Positions 1 to 6,238 of a stretch of DNA of 8,026 bases are shown here, piece after piece. Numbering within the stretch: the first letter of the stretch is position 1; each line of letters begins with the position of its first letter. The DNA is from CAYFVR01 sp046541515 (GTDB lineage Bacteria; Desulfobacterota; Desulfobacteria; Desulfobacterales; Desulfococcaceae). The translations under genes and the position numbers were made by a program. The notes under the pieces were generated by a model. That model saw only the letters and a program-made list of their open reading frames with translations. It searched no databases and was not told the DNA's origin. The stretch is taken from positions 1 through 8,026 of the forward strand of contig JBKHDD010000209.1 of the NCBI GenBank assembly GCA_046541515.1, read 5' to 3'.

Positions 1-1523
1 CCGATCAACTCGAAGGATTGTTCGACGACCTTCCCCCGATCCACCTTCCCCACCGCATTTCGGGGAATTTTCTCCACCACCCGGACTTTCTGGGGCACTT
101 TGTAGGCCACCAGATTTCCCCGGAGCAGCCGGAACAAATCCCGAATGGCGGGCGGGTCCGCTTTCGCGGCGGGCTCCACCCAGGCGGTGATTCGCTCCCC
201 GGCCACCGGGTCGGGAACGCCAAAGACCACGGCCTCCCCAACCCCCGGATGGCTCCGAAGCAGCTCCTCGATCTCGAAGGGATTGACCCGGTAGCCGTTG
301 CTTTTGATGAAGGCGCTGATGCGCCCCCGGAGGAACAAATCGCCGTCGGTCGCCCGATGCCCCAGATCGCCGGTGGAAAAAAAACCGTCCGGACCCGCCA
401 GCGGCTCCCAGCGGTCCCGTTCCAGCAACCGACCGGCCGCCACCACCCCGCTGGAAACCCGCACCTCGCCGGGCTCGCCTTCTCCCGGCCGGGGCAACCC
501 CTCCGCGACCTTGACGCCCGGAACCGGCGGCCCCACCCAGCCGGAGCCCAACGCCTTTCCCCCCGGAACCAGGTGCAGCCGGGTAATCGGTCCCATGGTT
601 TCCGTCAGCCCATAGCGGAGAATGATTTCCACCTCGGGAAACCGCTCCCGCACCGTGGCCGCCAGCTCGGGATCGGTGGCGGCGGCGCCCATGACCAGGG
701 TCCGGAGTTCCGGCAGATGCTCCCGGTCCAAGACGCCAAGCTGATGGAGCAGCCGAGGATAGGTCGGGGCGCATTTCAGCACCTCGCAGGCCGCCGCCTC
801 CATTCGGGCCAGATCGTTGCCGGGCACGAAGCGATTGGCCAGGTGAATGGAGGAGCCCACGCTCAAACCCTCCAGCACCACCGTTCCGCCAAAGGCGTGG
901 AACTGCGGCATGGGGCAAAAAACCGACCGCCCCGTGAATTCCAGCAGATAGGCCGCGTTGTTGTCCAGGTAGGCCCGGATGTTGTCGCCCGTCAGCAAAA
1001 TGCCTTTGGGCGTTCCGGTGGAGCCGGAGGTGAACTGGATCAGTTGCGTTCCCGGCGGCAGGTTGGGCGTTCCGGCGCGAACCGGGTCCACGTTTCCGCC
1101 TTCCATCACCTCGGCCCAGGAAACGAAAGGGCCGTTTCGCTCCCCGGCCTCCCCCTCCATGGCCAGCACGGCCACGCCGGGCGGCAGCGTTTCCAGCAAG
1201 CCCTCGGCGGCCGAAACGGAAGGGACCACCACCCAATCCGGACGGATCAGCTGGAGGTAGCCCGCCGCCTCCCGGGCCGACGTCCGGTCCGGAATCGGAA
1301 CCGCCACCGCGCCTTCCGCCATGCAGGCCAACTGAACCGCCGTGAAACGGGGGCCGCCGGGCAGGGAAATCAGCACCACGGGAAGACCCTTTTCGCAACG
1401 AAACAGAGGCCGAAGCCGTTCGACCCAACGACTCAACCGACCGTAGGCGACGGTTTCCTTCTCGTTGGAAACGGCAACGGTATCTGGGATTTGTGCGGCC
1501 TGAATTGTGAAACGGGAATGCAA
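1..1523 (-). CDS. AMP-forming acyl/aminoacyl adenylate ligase (ANL superfamily), 3' end cut by window edge
   Basis: Reading the minus strand gives 507 codons open to the window edge. The protein is an ANL-family adenylating enzyme, which activates a carboxylic acid with ATP and passes it to CoA or a carrier-protein thiol. Visible motifs: P-loop FTSGSTGTPKG (residues 164-174), RYGLTE (303-308), STGDLG (383-388), GRISAFIKSNGYR (400-412) and the C-terminal NAVGKVDRGK, whose Lys493 matches the catalytic lysine. Family members run about 500-520 residues, so only a short tail is missing. No ATG lies near the N-terminus. I chose TTG at 1523 because AAGGAA stands 6 bases upstream and the product then opens like other adenylation domains (HSRFTIQAAQIPDTVAV). 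It follows the decarboxylase gene by 143 bp on the same strand, probably as one operon. The pairing recalls exosortase A-associated acyl-CoA ligases. Substrate cannot be read from the sequence, and an NRPS-like stand-alone A domain is the main alternative. Confidence 0.93.
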   Translation of the reverse strand, partial: MHSRFTIQAAQIPDTVAVSNEKETVAYGRLSRWVERLRPLFRCEKGLPVVLISLPGGPRFTAVQLACMAEGAVAVPIPDRTSAREAAGYLQLIRPDWVVVPSVSAAEGLLETLPPGVAVLAMEGEAGERNGPFVSWAEVMEGGNVDPVRAGTPNLPPGTQLIQFTSGSTGTPKGILLTGDNIRAYLDNNAAYLLEFTGRSVFCPMPQFHAFGGTVVLEGLSVGSSIHLANRFVPGNDLARMEAAACEVLKCAPTYPRLLHQLGVLDREHLPELRTLVMGAAATDPELAATVRERFPEVEIILRYGLTETMGPITRLHLVPGGKALGSGWVGPPVPGVKVAEGLPRPGEGEPGEVRVSSGVVAAGRLLERDRWEPLAGPDGFFSTGDLGHRATDGDLFLRGRISAFIKSNGYRVNPFEIEELLRSHPGVGEAVVFGVPDPVAGERITAWVEPAAKADPPAIRDLFRLLRGNLVAYKVPQKVRVVEKIPRNAVGKVDRGKVVEQSFELI

Positions 1524-1535
1524 TGGCGTTTCCTT
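1521..1535 (-). promoter_or_regulatory. Ribosome-binding site and TTG start of the ligase
   Basis: On the minus strand AAGGAA (1530-1535) precedes TTG (1521-1523) by 6 bases. The nearest in-frame ATG lies about 68 codons inside the conserved N-terminal domain, so this site decides the start. The same AAGGAA core precedes the decarboxylase and cinA. Confidence 0.65.
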
Positions 1536-1666
1536 CCGGGAAGCGTCGATCGATCGGATTTATCGGCGAATTTTTCGGCCGAATTTATCCGGTGAATGGT
1601 TCCGGGACGTTCCGGCCGAAAATCCGGGAATGGGCGAACCGGACCGCCCGGGGGAGCGGGCGCGGA
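1524..1666 (-). other. 143-bp intergenic gap between decarboxylase and ligase with short repeats
   Basis: No gene is visible here. The gap holds an imperfect direct repeat (1558-1571 and 1583-1597, differing by one inserted base and one substitution), a perfect 10-bp palindrome TTCGGCCGAA (1574-1583) and the palindrome CGATCGATCG just upstream of the ligase ribosome-binding site. I see no hairpin followed by a T-run, so transcription from the decarboxylase can continue into the ligase. The repeats may be a regulator site, or simple GC/AT skew; neither can be decided here. Confidence 0.4.
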
Positions 1667-2902
1667 TCAGGCGCGGGCCGGTTCCACCAAAATCTGTTCC
1701 GGCCGGGGATGGCTCAGGAAATCCACCGGACTGGCCGTCGCTCCATACGCCCCGCAGTTAAAGAAAACGATGGAATCGCCGGGGCGGACCTGATGATAGA
1801 CCGCAAAACGTTCCGCCAGCAGATCCTGGGGCGTGCAGAGCGGACCGGCCACGTCCAGCTCCAGCGACATCGGCTCGGGCGGCGGCGCGGCGGGATTGGG
1901 GATCGCGTCCATCTCGAAATTCCGCCGAATCACCTGCCCCATGCCGCCCACGATCAGATAATTTTGGTGCATGCCGCCGTCCAGCACGGCGACTTCCCGG
2001 CCGCGCACCCGCTTCCGGTAGAGGACCCGCGCCGCAAAAACACCGGCCTCCGCCGTGAGAAAGCGGCCGGGCTCCAAAATCAACCGGCAGCGCGAAACCA
2101 GTTGCCGGTATCCGGAATCGTCCAACAGATCGGCCAATTCTTCGGCGATCAACTCCAAATCCAGCGGCTCCTGCCCCGGAAAATAGGGCACGCCCCAGCC
2201 GCCGCCGAAATTGATTTTCCGGCAGGGCATTTTTCCTTCGGATTCGGCCTGTTGCGCCAGCTCCAGCACCGCCTCCAGGGTGTCCACCACATGGGTCGAA
2301 TCCAGCACCTGGGAGCCCGCATGAACATGAATTCCGGAAAACCGCAACCGCTCCCCGGCCTTTCGAATTTCCGCCAGGGCGTCGTCCATCTCCGCCGCGT
2401 CGATGCCAAATTGGGTGGCCCCGGCCATGCGGATGCCGCCGGCTTCCACCGGAAGTTCCGGATTGATTCGAATGCCCACGAAAACGGTTTTCCCGGTTTC
2501 CCGGGCGATTCGGTCCAGCAACCGGATTTCGTCCAGGCTTTCCGCGTTCACCGTCCCCACCCCGGCCTGGACGGCGGCCCGCAATTCCGCCTCGGTTTTT
2601 CCCGGCCCGCTGAATTCCATGGCCTCGAACGGGATTCCCGCCCGGTTCGCCGCCCGCATTTCCCCCGCCGAGGCCACGTCGGCGCCCAACCCTTCCGTCG
2701 CCATCAGCCGAAGAATATCCGGGTGCGGATTGGCCTTCACCGCGTAGTGCAGGTGAAACCGGTCGCCCAGACAATCGCGCAGCCGCCGGATTCGCTCCCG
2801 AATCATCTCCGAAAAGAAATAATAGGTGGGACGTTCCGTTTGGGCGACCAGCGCCGCCAGGCGATCCCGGGAGACTTCCGCGTAGAACGCTTCGCGCATC
2901 AT
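1667..2902 (-). CDS. PLP-dependent decarboxylase, fold type III, exosortase A-associated-like
   Basis: A 411-residue alanine racemase-fold decarboxylase of the diaminopimelate/ornithine decarboxylase superfamily. It should remove CO2 from an amino acid using pyridoxal phosphate and act in the cytoplasm as a dimer. Visible: PLP lysine in HYAVKANPHP (Lys56), DVASAGE (75-81), HVHAGSQ (192-198), the phosphate-binding GGGWG (233-237), EPGR (277-280), GPLCTPQDLL (353-362) and CGAYGATASP (383-392). The stretch from GPLCT through FLSHP closely matches, from memory, the exosortase A-associated decarboxylase family (TIGR03099). Genuine LysA has CESxD where this protein has CTPQD, so lysine biosynthesis is unlikely. 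The start is ATG 2902: AAAGGAA lies 7 bases upstream, and a longer reading to 2971 would begin inside the predicted promoter. The ligase follows 143 bp downstream, supporting a shared pathway. The true substrate is unknown. Confidence 0.93.
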   Translation of the reverse strand: MMREAFYAEVSRDRLAALVAQTERPTYYFFSEMIRERIRRLRDCLGDRFHLHYAVKANPHPDILRLMATEGLGADVASAGEMRAANRAGIPFEAMEFSGPGKTEAELRAAVQAGVGTVNAESLDEIRLLDRIARETGKTVFVGIRINPELPVEAGGIRMAGATQFGIDAAEMDDALAEIRKAGERLRFSGIHVHAGSQVLDSTHVVDTLEAVLELAQQAESEGKMPCRKINFGGGWGVPYFPGQEPLDLELIAEELADLLDDSGYRQLVSRCRLILEPGRFLTAEAGVFAARVLYRKRVRGREVAVLDGGMHQNYLIVGGMGQVIRRNFEMDAIPNPAAPPPEPMSLELDVAGPLCTPQDLLAERFAVYHQVRPGDSIVFFNCGAYGATASPVDFLSHPRPEQILVEPARA

Positions 2903-2909
2903 GGAGCAT

Positions 2910-2976
2910 TTCCTTTGCGTGAAAGGGGTTCCGCAGACCACGGTCGCACTATAGCCCGACCGGGCCGGCAATTCAA
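2910..2976 (-). promoter_or_regulatory. Sigma70-type promoter and RBS of the decarboxylase-ligase operon
   Basis: Minus strand: -35 TTGAAT (2971-2976), a 17-base spacer, and -10 TATAGT (2948-2953). Both hexamers are close to consensus and the spacing is ideal. The transcript would start near 2941, giving an untranslated leader of roughly 40 bases that ends with AAAGGAA (2910-2916) before ATG 2902. Inside the spacer is a 12-bp dyad, GCCCG-AC-CGGGC (2954-2965), which could be an operator. The promoter is predicted by eye only. Confidence 0.65.
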
Positions 2977-3221
2977 ACGCAAGTTTTGCCGGAAGATTTG
3001 GACTTGAAGGGCGATCTTTGGCTTTTGGAACCGGGGCGGCTTGTGCGGGAAAGCCTCAAATGGTATCCATTCATCCGTTGAAGAAACATCGAATCCGTCC
3101 GGATCGACCGGGCCGCGCCCCGTTTCCAGGCCGGAGAATCCGGAGAATTGCCCGGGCGAGCCTCCGCCGGCGCGCCGCTTCCGATTCCTTTCTCCGGAAA
3201 ACCAAAGGAAAGCCATCGACA
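2977..3221 (+). other. Divergent intergenic region / leader of the exported propeller protein
   Basis: Between the decarboxylase promoter and the exported-protein start I see no convincing gene. The upstream in-frame extension of the exported protein (from 3018) is basic, proline/arginine-rich and would hide its signal peptide, so it is treated as non-coding. No strong plus-strand promoter was found; TTGTGC (3041-3046), 17 bases, TATCCA (3064-3069) is only a weak candidate. The region contains a 9-bp tandem repeat CCGGAGAAT (3131-3139 and 3140-3148). The second copy can pair with TTCTCCGGA (3190-3198), forming a 9-bp stem just before the ribosome-binding site AAAGGA (3204-3209). Confidence 0.4.
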
Positions 3222-5582
3222 ATGTTTCGCTTTTTGATTTGGGTTTTTTGTCTGGGGAGTCTGTACCCCTCCCACGCGGTCGGCTCCGGCCCAACGGGTC
3301 CGGACCATCCCCTGCTTCGCTGGCGGGTGGAAACCGGCGGCCCGATTCGATCCGGTCCCTCGGCGGGACCGGACGGGACCATCGTCTTCGGCTCCGACGA
3401 CGGCATTCTGCGATCCGTAACGCCGGACGGCGAAATCCGGTGGAAATTGGACCTCGGCGCGCCGATTCGTTCCGCGCCGACCGTCGCTTCCGACGGGACG
3501 ATCTTTGTGGGCGCGGAAGACCGGCGGCTCTACGCCGCGGGCCCGGACGGCCGAATCCGCTGGGCCGCGCAATTCGACGCGCCGATCCGCACCCGCCCCG
3601 CGTTGACCGGGGACGGCGGGGTGATCGTTGCCGCCGGGCCGGCGCTCGCCGCGCTGGGCCGGGACGGCGTCCCCCGCTGGCAATGGGAAACCGATCGGAA
3701 AATCCTTTCCGATCCCGTCGTCCTGCCGGACGGGCGGATCGCCGTGGGGGCGGGCGGCGGATACCTGCTGGTTCACGAACCGGACGGCGCCCCGGAAATC
3801 GCCCGTCAAGTGGGACTCAAGATGGTCTCCCGGCCCGCCATCGGGCCGGAGGGCAATCTGTTCGTGGGAACCGGCCGGAATGAACTGTTGTCCCTGACGC
3901 CGAAAGGCATCCGCAACTGGGTGACGGGCACGGGCAACCACATGGTCGGACCCCCGGCGGTGGGTTCCGGCGGAATCGTCGTGGCGGGATCGGACAACCG
4001 CTACGTCTTCGCCCGTTCGTTGGCGGGGGAACAAAAATGGGCGGTCCAGACGGGCGATTGGGTGACGGCGCCGCCGGTGGTGGACGCCAATGGCCGGATA
4101 TTCGCCGGCTCCTGGGACGGATCGCTGTACGCCATCGATCCCGAGGGAAAGGTTTCCTGGCGTTTCGAAACCGGCGGCCCCATCGAGGCGGACCCGCTGC
4201 TCGCCCCGGACGGAACGCTGTTGATCCCCTCCAACGACGGCGTTCTCTATGCGCTGGGCGGTCCTTCGGAACGTCCATTGCTGGTGGTGGAAACCCGGAA
4301 TCGGGCGGACGATTCGCCGGTTTCCGACGTGGAAATCGCGCTGACTTCGGAATTTGAATCGGAATTTGAAGCGGAACGATCCGATTCCACCGGGCCCACC
4401 GCGACAACGGCCTTCTGGCTCGAACCCGGGGCGTGGGAGATTCGGGGGGAGAAGGAAGGCTTTTCTCGGCATTCCTCCGAATTGCGGGTGAAAGCGGAAG
4501 ACAGCCGCCACGTCCTGCCCCTGGTGCCGGTCGGCGCCCTTCGGATTCCGAGTGGTTCCCCTCCCCAGGGAACGGTGGACGCCGAATACCAATACCGTTT
4601 CCCGCTTTCCGGGGGAACGGCGCCGTATGCCTTTTCCATCTTGGACGGGGAAGCGCCCGAGGGACTCGTCTTGGATTTCGAAAAAGGAACCCTGACCGGA
4701 ACGCCATCCGAAACGGGGGCCTTCGAGATGATGGTTTCGGTGACGGACGCGAACGGCCATACCGCCCGCCGCCAGTTCGCCCTGGAGGTGGAAGGCGAAT
4801 TGACCCTGGTCACGGAAGAACCGCTTCCGGAGGCGATGGTGGGGCAGCCCTACGAATTTGAATTGGAAGCGGAGGGGGATCTGCCGCCGATCCAATTTTT
4901 TCCCGCCGGAGAGCAGGCGGCGCCCGCCGGCTTGAATCTCTCCCAGAACGGACGCTTGACCGGAACGCCGGAGACGCCGGGAGAAGCCGCCGTATCCATC
5001 AAAATCCAAAGCCGAAATCAGGAAATCGAAGCGGAGTTGGCTCTTTCGGTGGCGGAGCGGCTGCACGTAACCACCGCTTTTCTGCCGGACGCGGTAGTGG
5101 GGCAGCCCTACGAAGCGGAGATCGAAGCGGCCGGCGGCGCGGGCGAGCGAACCGTCCGCCTCGCCGGAAACCTTCCGCCGGAGTTGCGTTGGGTTAAAAA
5201 TGGAATCCAGGGAACGCCGGACCAACCGGGGATGGGAATGGTCGAGGTTTTCGTGGCCGATGAAGCCGGGTGGGAAGCCTTCAAAACATTCCCGATTTGG
5301 GTGGTGGAACCCTTGCGGCTGGCCACGGATCAAATGCCGGAGGCCAAAATCGGAACGGAATACCGGGAACCCATTCCGATCGCGGGGGGGATGCCGCCCT
5401 ACACGCTGGAAATCCCGGACCCGCTGCCGGAAGGATTGGCGTTTGAAGCCGAAACCGGCGAAATCGCCGGAACGCCGACGGAGGCGATTTGGACGAACGT
5501 GCGAGTGCGGGCGGGAGATACTTCGGCGCCGGAGCAGGTATTTGAGGGAGTTTTGGGGGTGAGGGTGGAAGCTTTGCCCTGA
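3222..5582 (+). CDS. Exported PQQ-like beta-propeller protein with four Ig-like (He_PIG-type) repeats
   Basis: A 786-residue exported protein. ATG 3222 has AAAGGA 12 bases upstream and opens directly with a signal peptide (MFRFLIWVFCLGSLYPSHA, cleavage likely after residue 19). Residues about 31-347 hold eight repeats of about 40 residues of the form W-x(n)-G-PI-x-S-P-x-DGTI-GS-LYA-DG, typical of PQQ/BamB-like propellers. Residues about 353-436 look like a carboxypeptidase-regulatory or PEGA-like beta sandwich, including an acidic ESEFESEFEAE stretch. Residues 437-786 hold four Ig-like units (about 437-523, 524-611, 612-696, 697-784), each with a GLxxxxxTGxxxGTPxxxG signature. No catalytic residues, lipobox, transmembrane anchor, PEP-CTERM tail or type IX signal is visible. 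It is therefore probably a periplasmic or secreted binding/scaffold protein of unknown role. Transcription diverges from the decarboxylase. The domain calls are firm; the function is not known. Confidence 0.92.
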   Translation: MFRFLIWVFCLGSLYPSHAVGSGPTGPDHPLLRWRVETGGPIRSGPSAGPDGTIVFGSDDGILRSVTPDGEIRWKLDLGAPIRSAPTVASDGTIFVGAEDRRLYAAGPDGRIRWAAQFDAPIRTRPALTGDGGVIVAAGPALAALGRDGVPRWQWETDRKILSDPVVLPDGRIAVGAGGGYLLVHEPDGAPEIARQVGLKMVSRPAIGPEGNLFVGTGRNELLSLTPKGIRNWVTGTGNHMVGPPAVGSGGIVVAGSDNRYVFARSLAGEQKWAVQTGDWVTAPPVVDANGRIFAGSWDGSLYAIDPEGKVSWRFETGGPIEADPLLAPDGTLLIPSNDGVLYALGGPSERPLLVVETRNRADDSPVSDVEIALTSEFESEFEAERSDSTGPTATTAFWLEPGAWEIRGEKEGFSRHSSELRVKAEDSRHVLPLVPVGALRIPSGSPPQGTVDAEYQYRFPLSGGTAPYAFSILDGEAPEGLVLDFEKGTLTGTPSETGAFEMMVSVTDANGHTARRQFALEVEGELTLVTEEPLPEAMVGQPYEFELEAEGDLPPIQFFPAGEQAAPAGLNLSQNGRLTGTPETPGEAAVSIKIQSRNQEIEAELALSVAERLHVTTAFLPDAVVGQPYEAEIEAAGGAGERTVRLAGNLPPELRWVKNGIQGTPDQPGMGMVEVFVADEAGWEAFKTFPIWVVEPLRLATDQMPEAKIGTEYREPIPIAGGMPPYTLEIPDPLPEGLAFEAETGEIAGTPTEAIWTNVRVRAGDTSAPEQVFEGVLGVRVEALP

Positions 5583-5589
5583 CGAATTG

Positions 5590-5943
5590 TCATTCCGACA
5601 CAATGGGTTCCAAACGGGAAATTTCTTCCGCGGCGGGGCTTTTCATGGCATGCCAAAGGTCCCAGTCCTGTTGGAGACCCAGCCAAAAATCCGCCGGCAT
5701 TCCAAGCACCCTGGCCAGTCGAAGGGCGGTATCCGGCGTAACCGCGCGACGGCCTCGAACGATCTCATTCAATCGCGGATAAGAAACCCCCAATCGAACG
5801 GCGAAAGCGCTTTGGGAAATCCCCAGCGGTTTCAGGAACTCCTCCAGCAACATCTCGCCCGGATGGGTGGGCGGCCTTTCCAAAGGCAAGCGTCCACGAT
5901 TGGAACCATCAGTGGTAGTCAATGATTTCAACGTCTCGGGCAT
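5590..5943 (-). CDS. higA: HigA-type antitoxin, XRE-family HTH
   Basis: A 117-residue antitoxin of the HigA/VapI addiction-module family, which binds and neutralises HigB and represses the operon promoter. The hallmark THPGEMLLEEFLKPLGISQ is at residues 26-44, and the helix-turn-helix spans about 42-64 (SQSAFAVRLGVSYPRLNEIVRGRR). The family pattern DTALRLARVLGMPADFWLGLQ follows (71-91). I chose ATG 5943, preceded by GGGAG 7 bases upstream; a TTG six codons earlier is possible but lacks a comparable site. The gene overlaps the last 35 bases of higB, so the two are translationally coupled. About 25 residues precede the HPGE motif, longer than in many HigA proteins. Its stop lies 7 bp from the convergent stop of the exported propeller protein, leaving no space for a terminator between them. 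Confidence 0.93.
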   Translation of the reverse strand: MPETLKSLTTTDGSNRGRLPLERPPTHPGEMLLEEFLKPLGISQSAFAVRLGVSYPRLNEIVRGRRAVTPDTALRLARVLGMPADFWLGLQQDWDLWHAMKSPAAEEISRLEPIVSE

Positions 5944-6202
5944 TTCCGTTCTCCCACCCAAAGCAAATTCGAAACTTTTGGTTGATTCGAATGCTCCATT
6001 GTCCTTCTCTGTCGCCGAGAAGACGTTCCAAACGATTTCCAGGCGGTATGGCCAACTGATTCACATCTTGGACCCGATTGATCTGATCCAGTTTTCTTCG
6101 AGCGATACCCCATAAACTTTGCGGGCAACATCTCCGTGCGGCACGGGAATTTTTGCCATCAAAAATGTCTTCGGTTCCTTGATCCCGAAAAGACTTTATC
6201 AT
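5909..6202 (-). CDS. higB: HigB-type toxin, RelE/ParE superfamily mRNA interferase
   Basis: A 97-residue toxin of the HigB (plasmid maintenance killer) family. Such toxins cleave mRNA on the ribosome and are held inactive by HigA. Visible family features: the start MIKSFRDQGTEDIF, the central PPGNRLERLLGD (residues 53-64), GQWSIRINQKFRICF (67-81) and the C-terminal DVEIIDYH (90-97), whose Asp-Tyr-His end is the conserved active-site tail of HigB proteins. The length is normal and the frame intact, so the toxin looks functional. It lies toxin-first, as is usual for higBA, 32 bp downstream of cinA. No ribosome-binding site precedes the ATG, which fits the leaderless promoter predicted immediately upstream. 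GC by hand count is about 47% over 5941-6180, against about 65% nearby, suggesting transfer. Confidence 0.94.
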   Translation of the reverse strand: MIKSFRDQGTEDIFDGKNSRAARRCCPQSLWGIARRKLDQINRVQDVNQLAIPPGNRLERLLGDREGQWSIRINQKFRICFGWENGNARDVEIIDYH

Positions 6203-6209
6203 GGACTAT

Positions 6210-6238
6210 GTTATAACGCTGCCCATTATAATCGTCAA
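6210..6238 (-). promoter_or_regulatory. higBA promoter with two palindromic operator-like sites
   Basis: Minus strand: -35 TTGACG (6233-6238), a 17-base spacer, and -10 TATAAC (6210-6215), both near consensus. Seven bases follow the -10 before ATG 6202, so transcription should start at or next to the higB start codon. Two perfect 8-bp palindromes, ATTATAAT (6225-6232) and GTTATAAC (6210-6217), lie 15 bp centre to centre; one contains the -10 and the other abuts the -35. This is the expected arrangement for HigA autorepression. The -35 overlaps the cinA stop codon (6235-6237). Confidence 0.7.

Noticed and set aside
18..1595. 525-codon plus-strand reading frame
   Set aside because: It is the antisense shadow of the ligase: rich in Arg, Gly, Pro, Gln and His with no recognisable domain, while the minus strand carries all adenylation motifs.
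2903..2971. N-terminal extension of the decarboxylase to ATG 2971
   Set aside because: It would start inside the predicted promoter spacer, lacks a ribosome-binding site and adds residues not expected in the family.
1523..3007. 494-codon plus-strand reading frame
   Set aside because: Antisense to the decarboxylase, runs through its promoter and has no domain features; high GC keeps shadow frames open.
3018..3221. Upstream extension of the exported protein to 3018
   Set aside because: It would bury the signal peptide behind 68 basic residues; ATG 3222 has a purine-rich site upstream and a proper leader.
5540..5582. PEP-CTERM or other sorting tail on the exported protein
   Set aside because: The protein ends in LGVRVEALP directly after the fourth Ig unit, with no PEP motif, hydrophobic segment or basic tail.
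2973..5603. 876-codon minus-strand reading frame, the longest in the window
   Set aside because: Composition is basic and low-complexity, with no signal peptide or fold. The opposite strand encodes a coherent signal peptide, propeller and Ig repeats.
5580..5612. Possible bidirectional terminator hairpin ATTGT...ACAAT at the convergent junction
   Set aside because: Only about 5-6 pairs with a bulge, weak A/T pairs and no T-run on either side.
5867..6115. 82-codon plus-strand frame across higBA
   Set aside because: Antisense to clear HigB and HigA coding sequence, with no features of its own.
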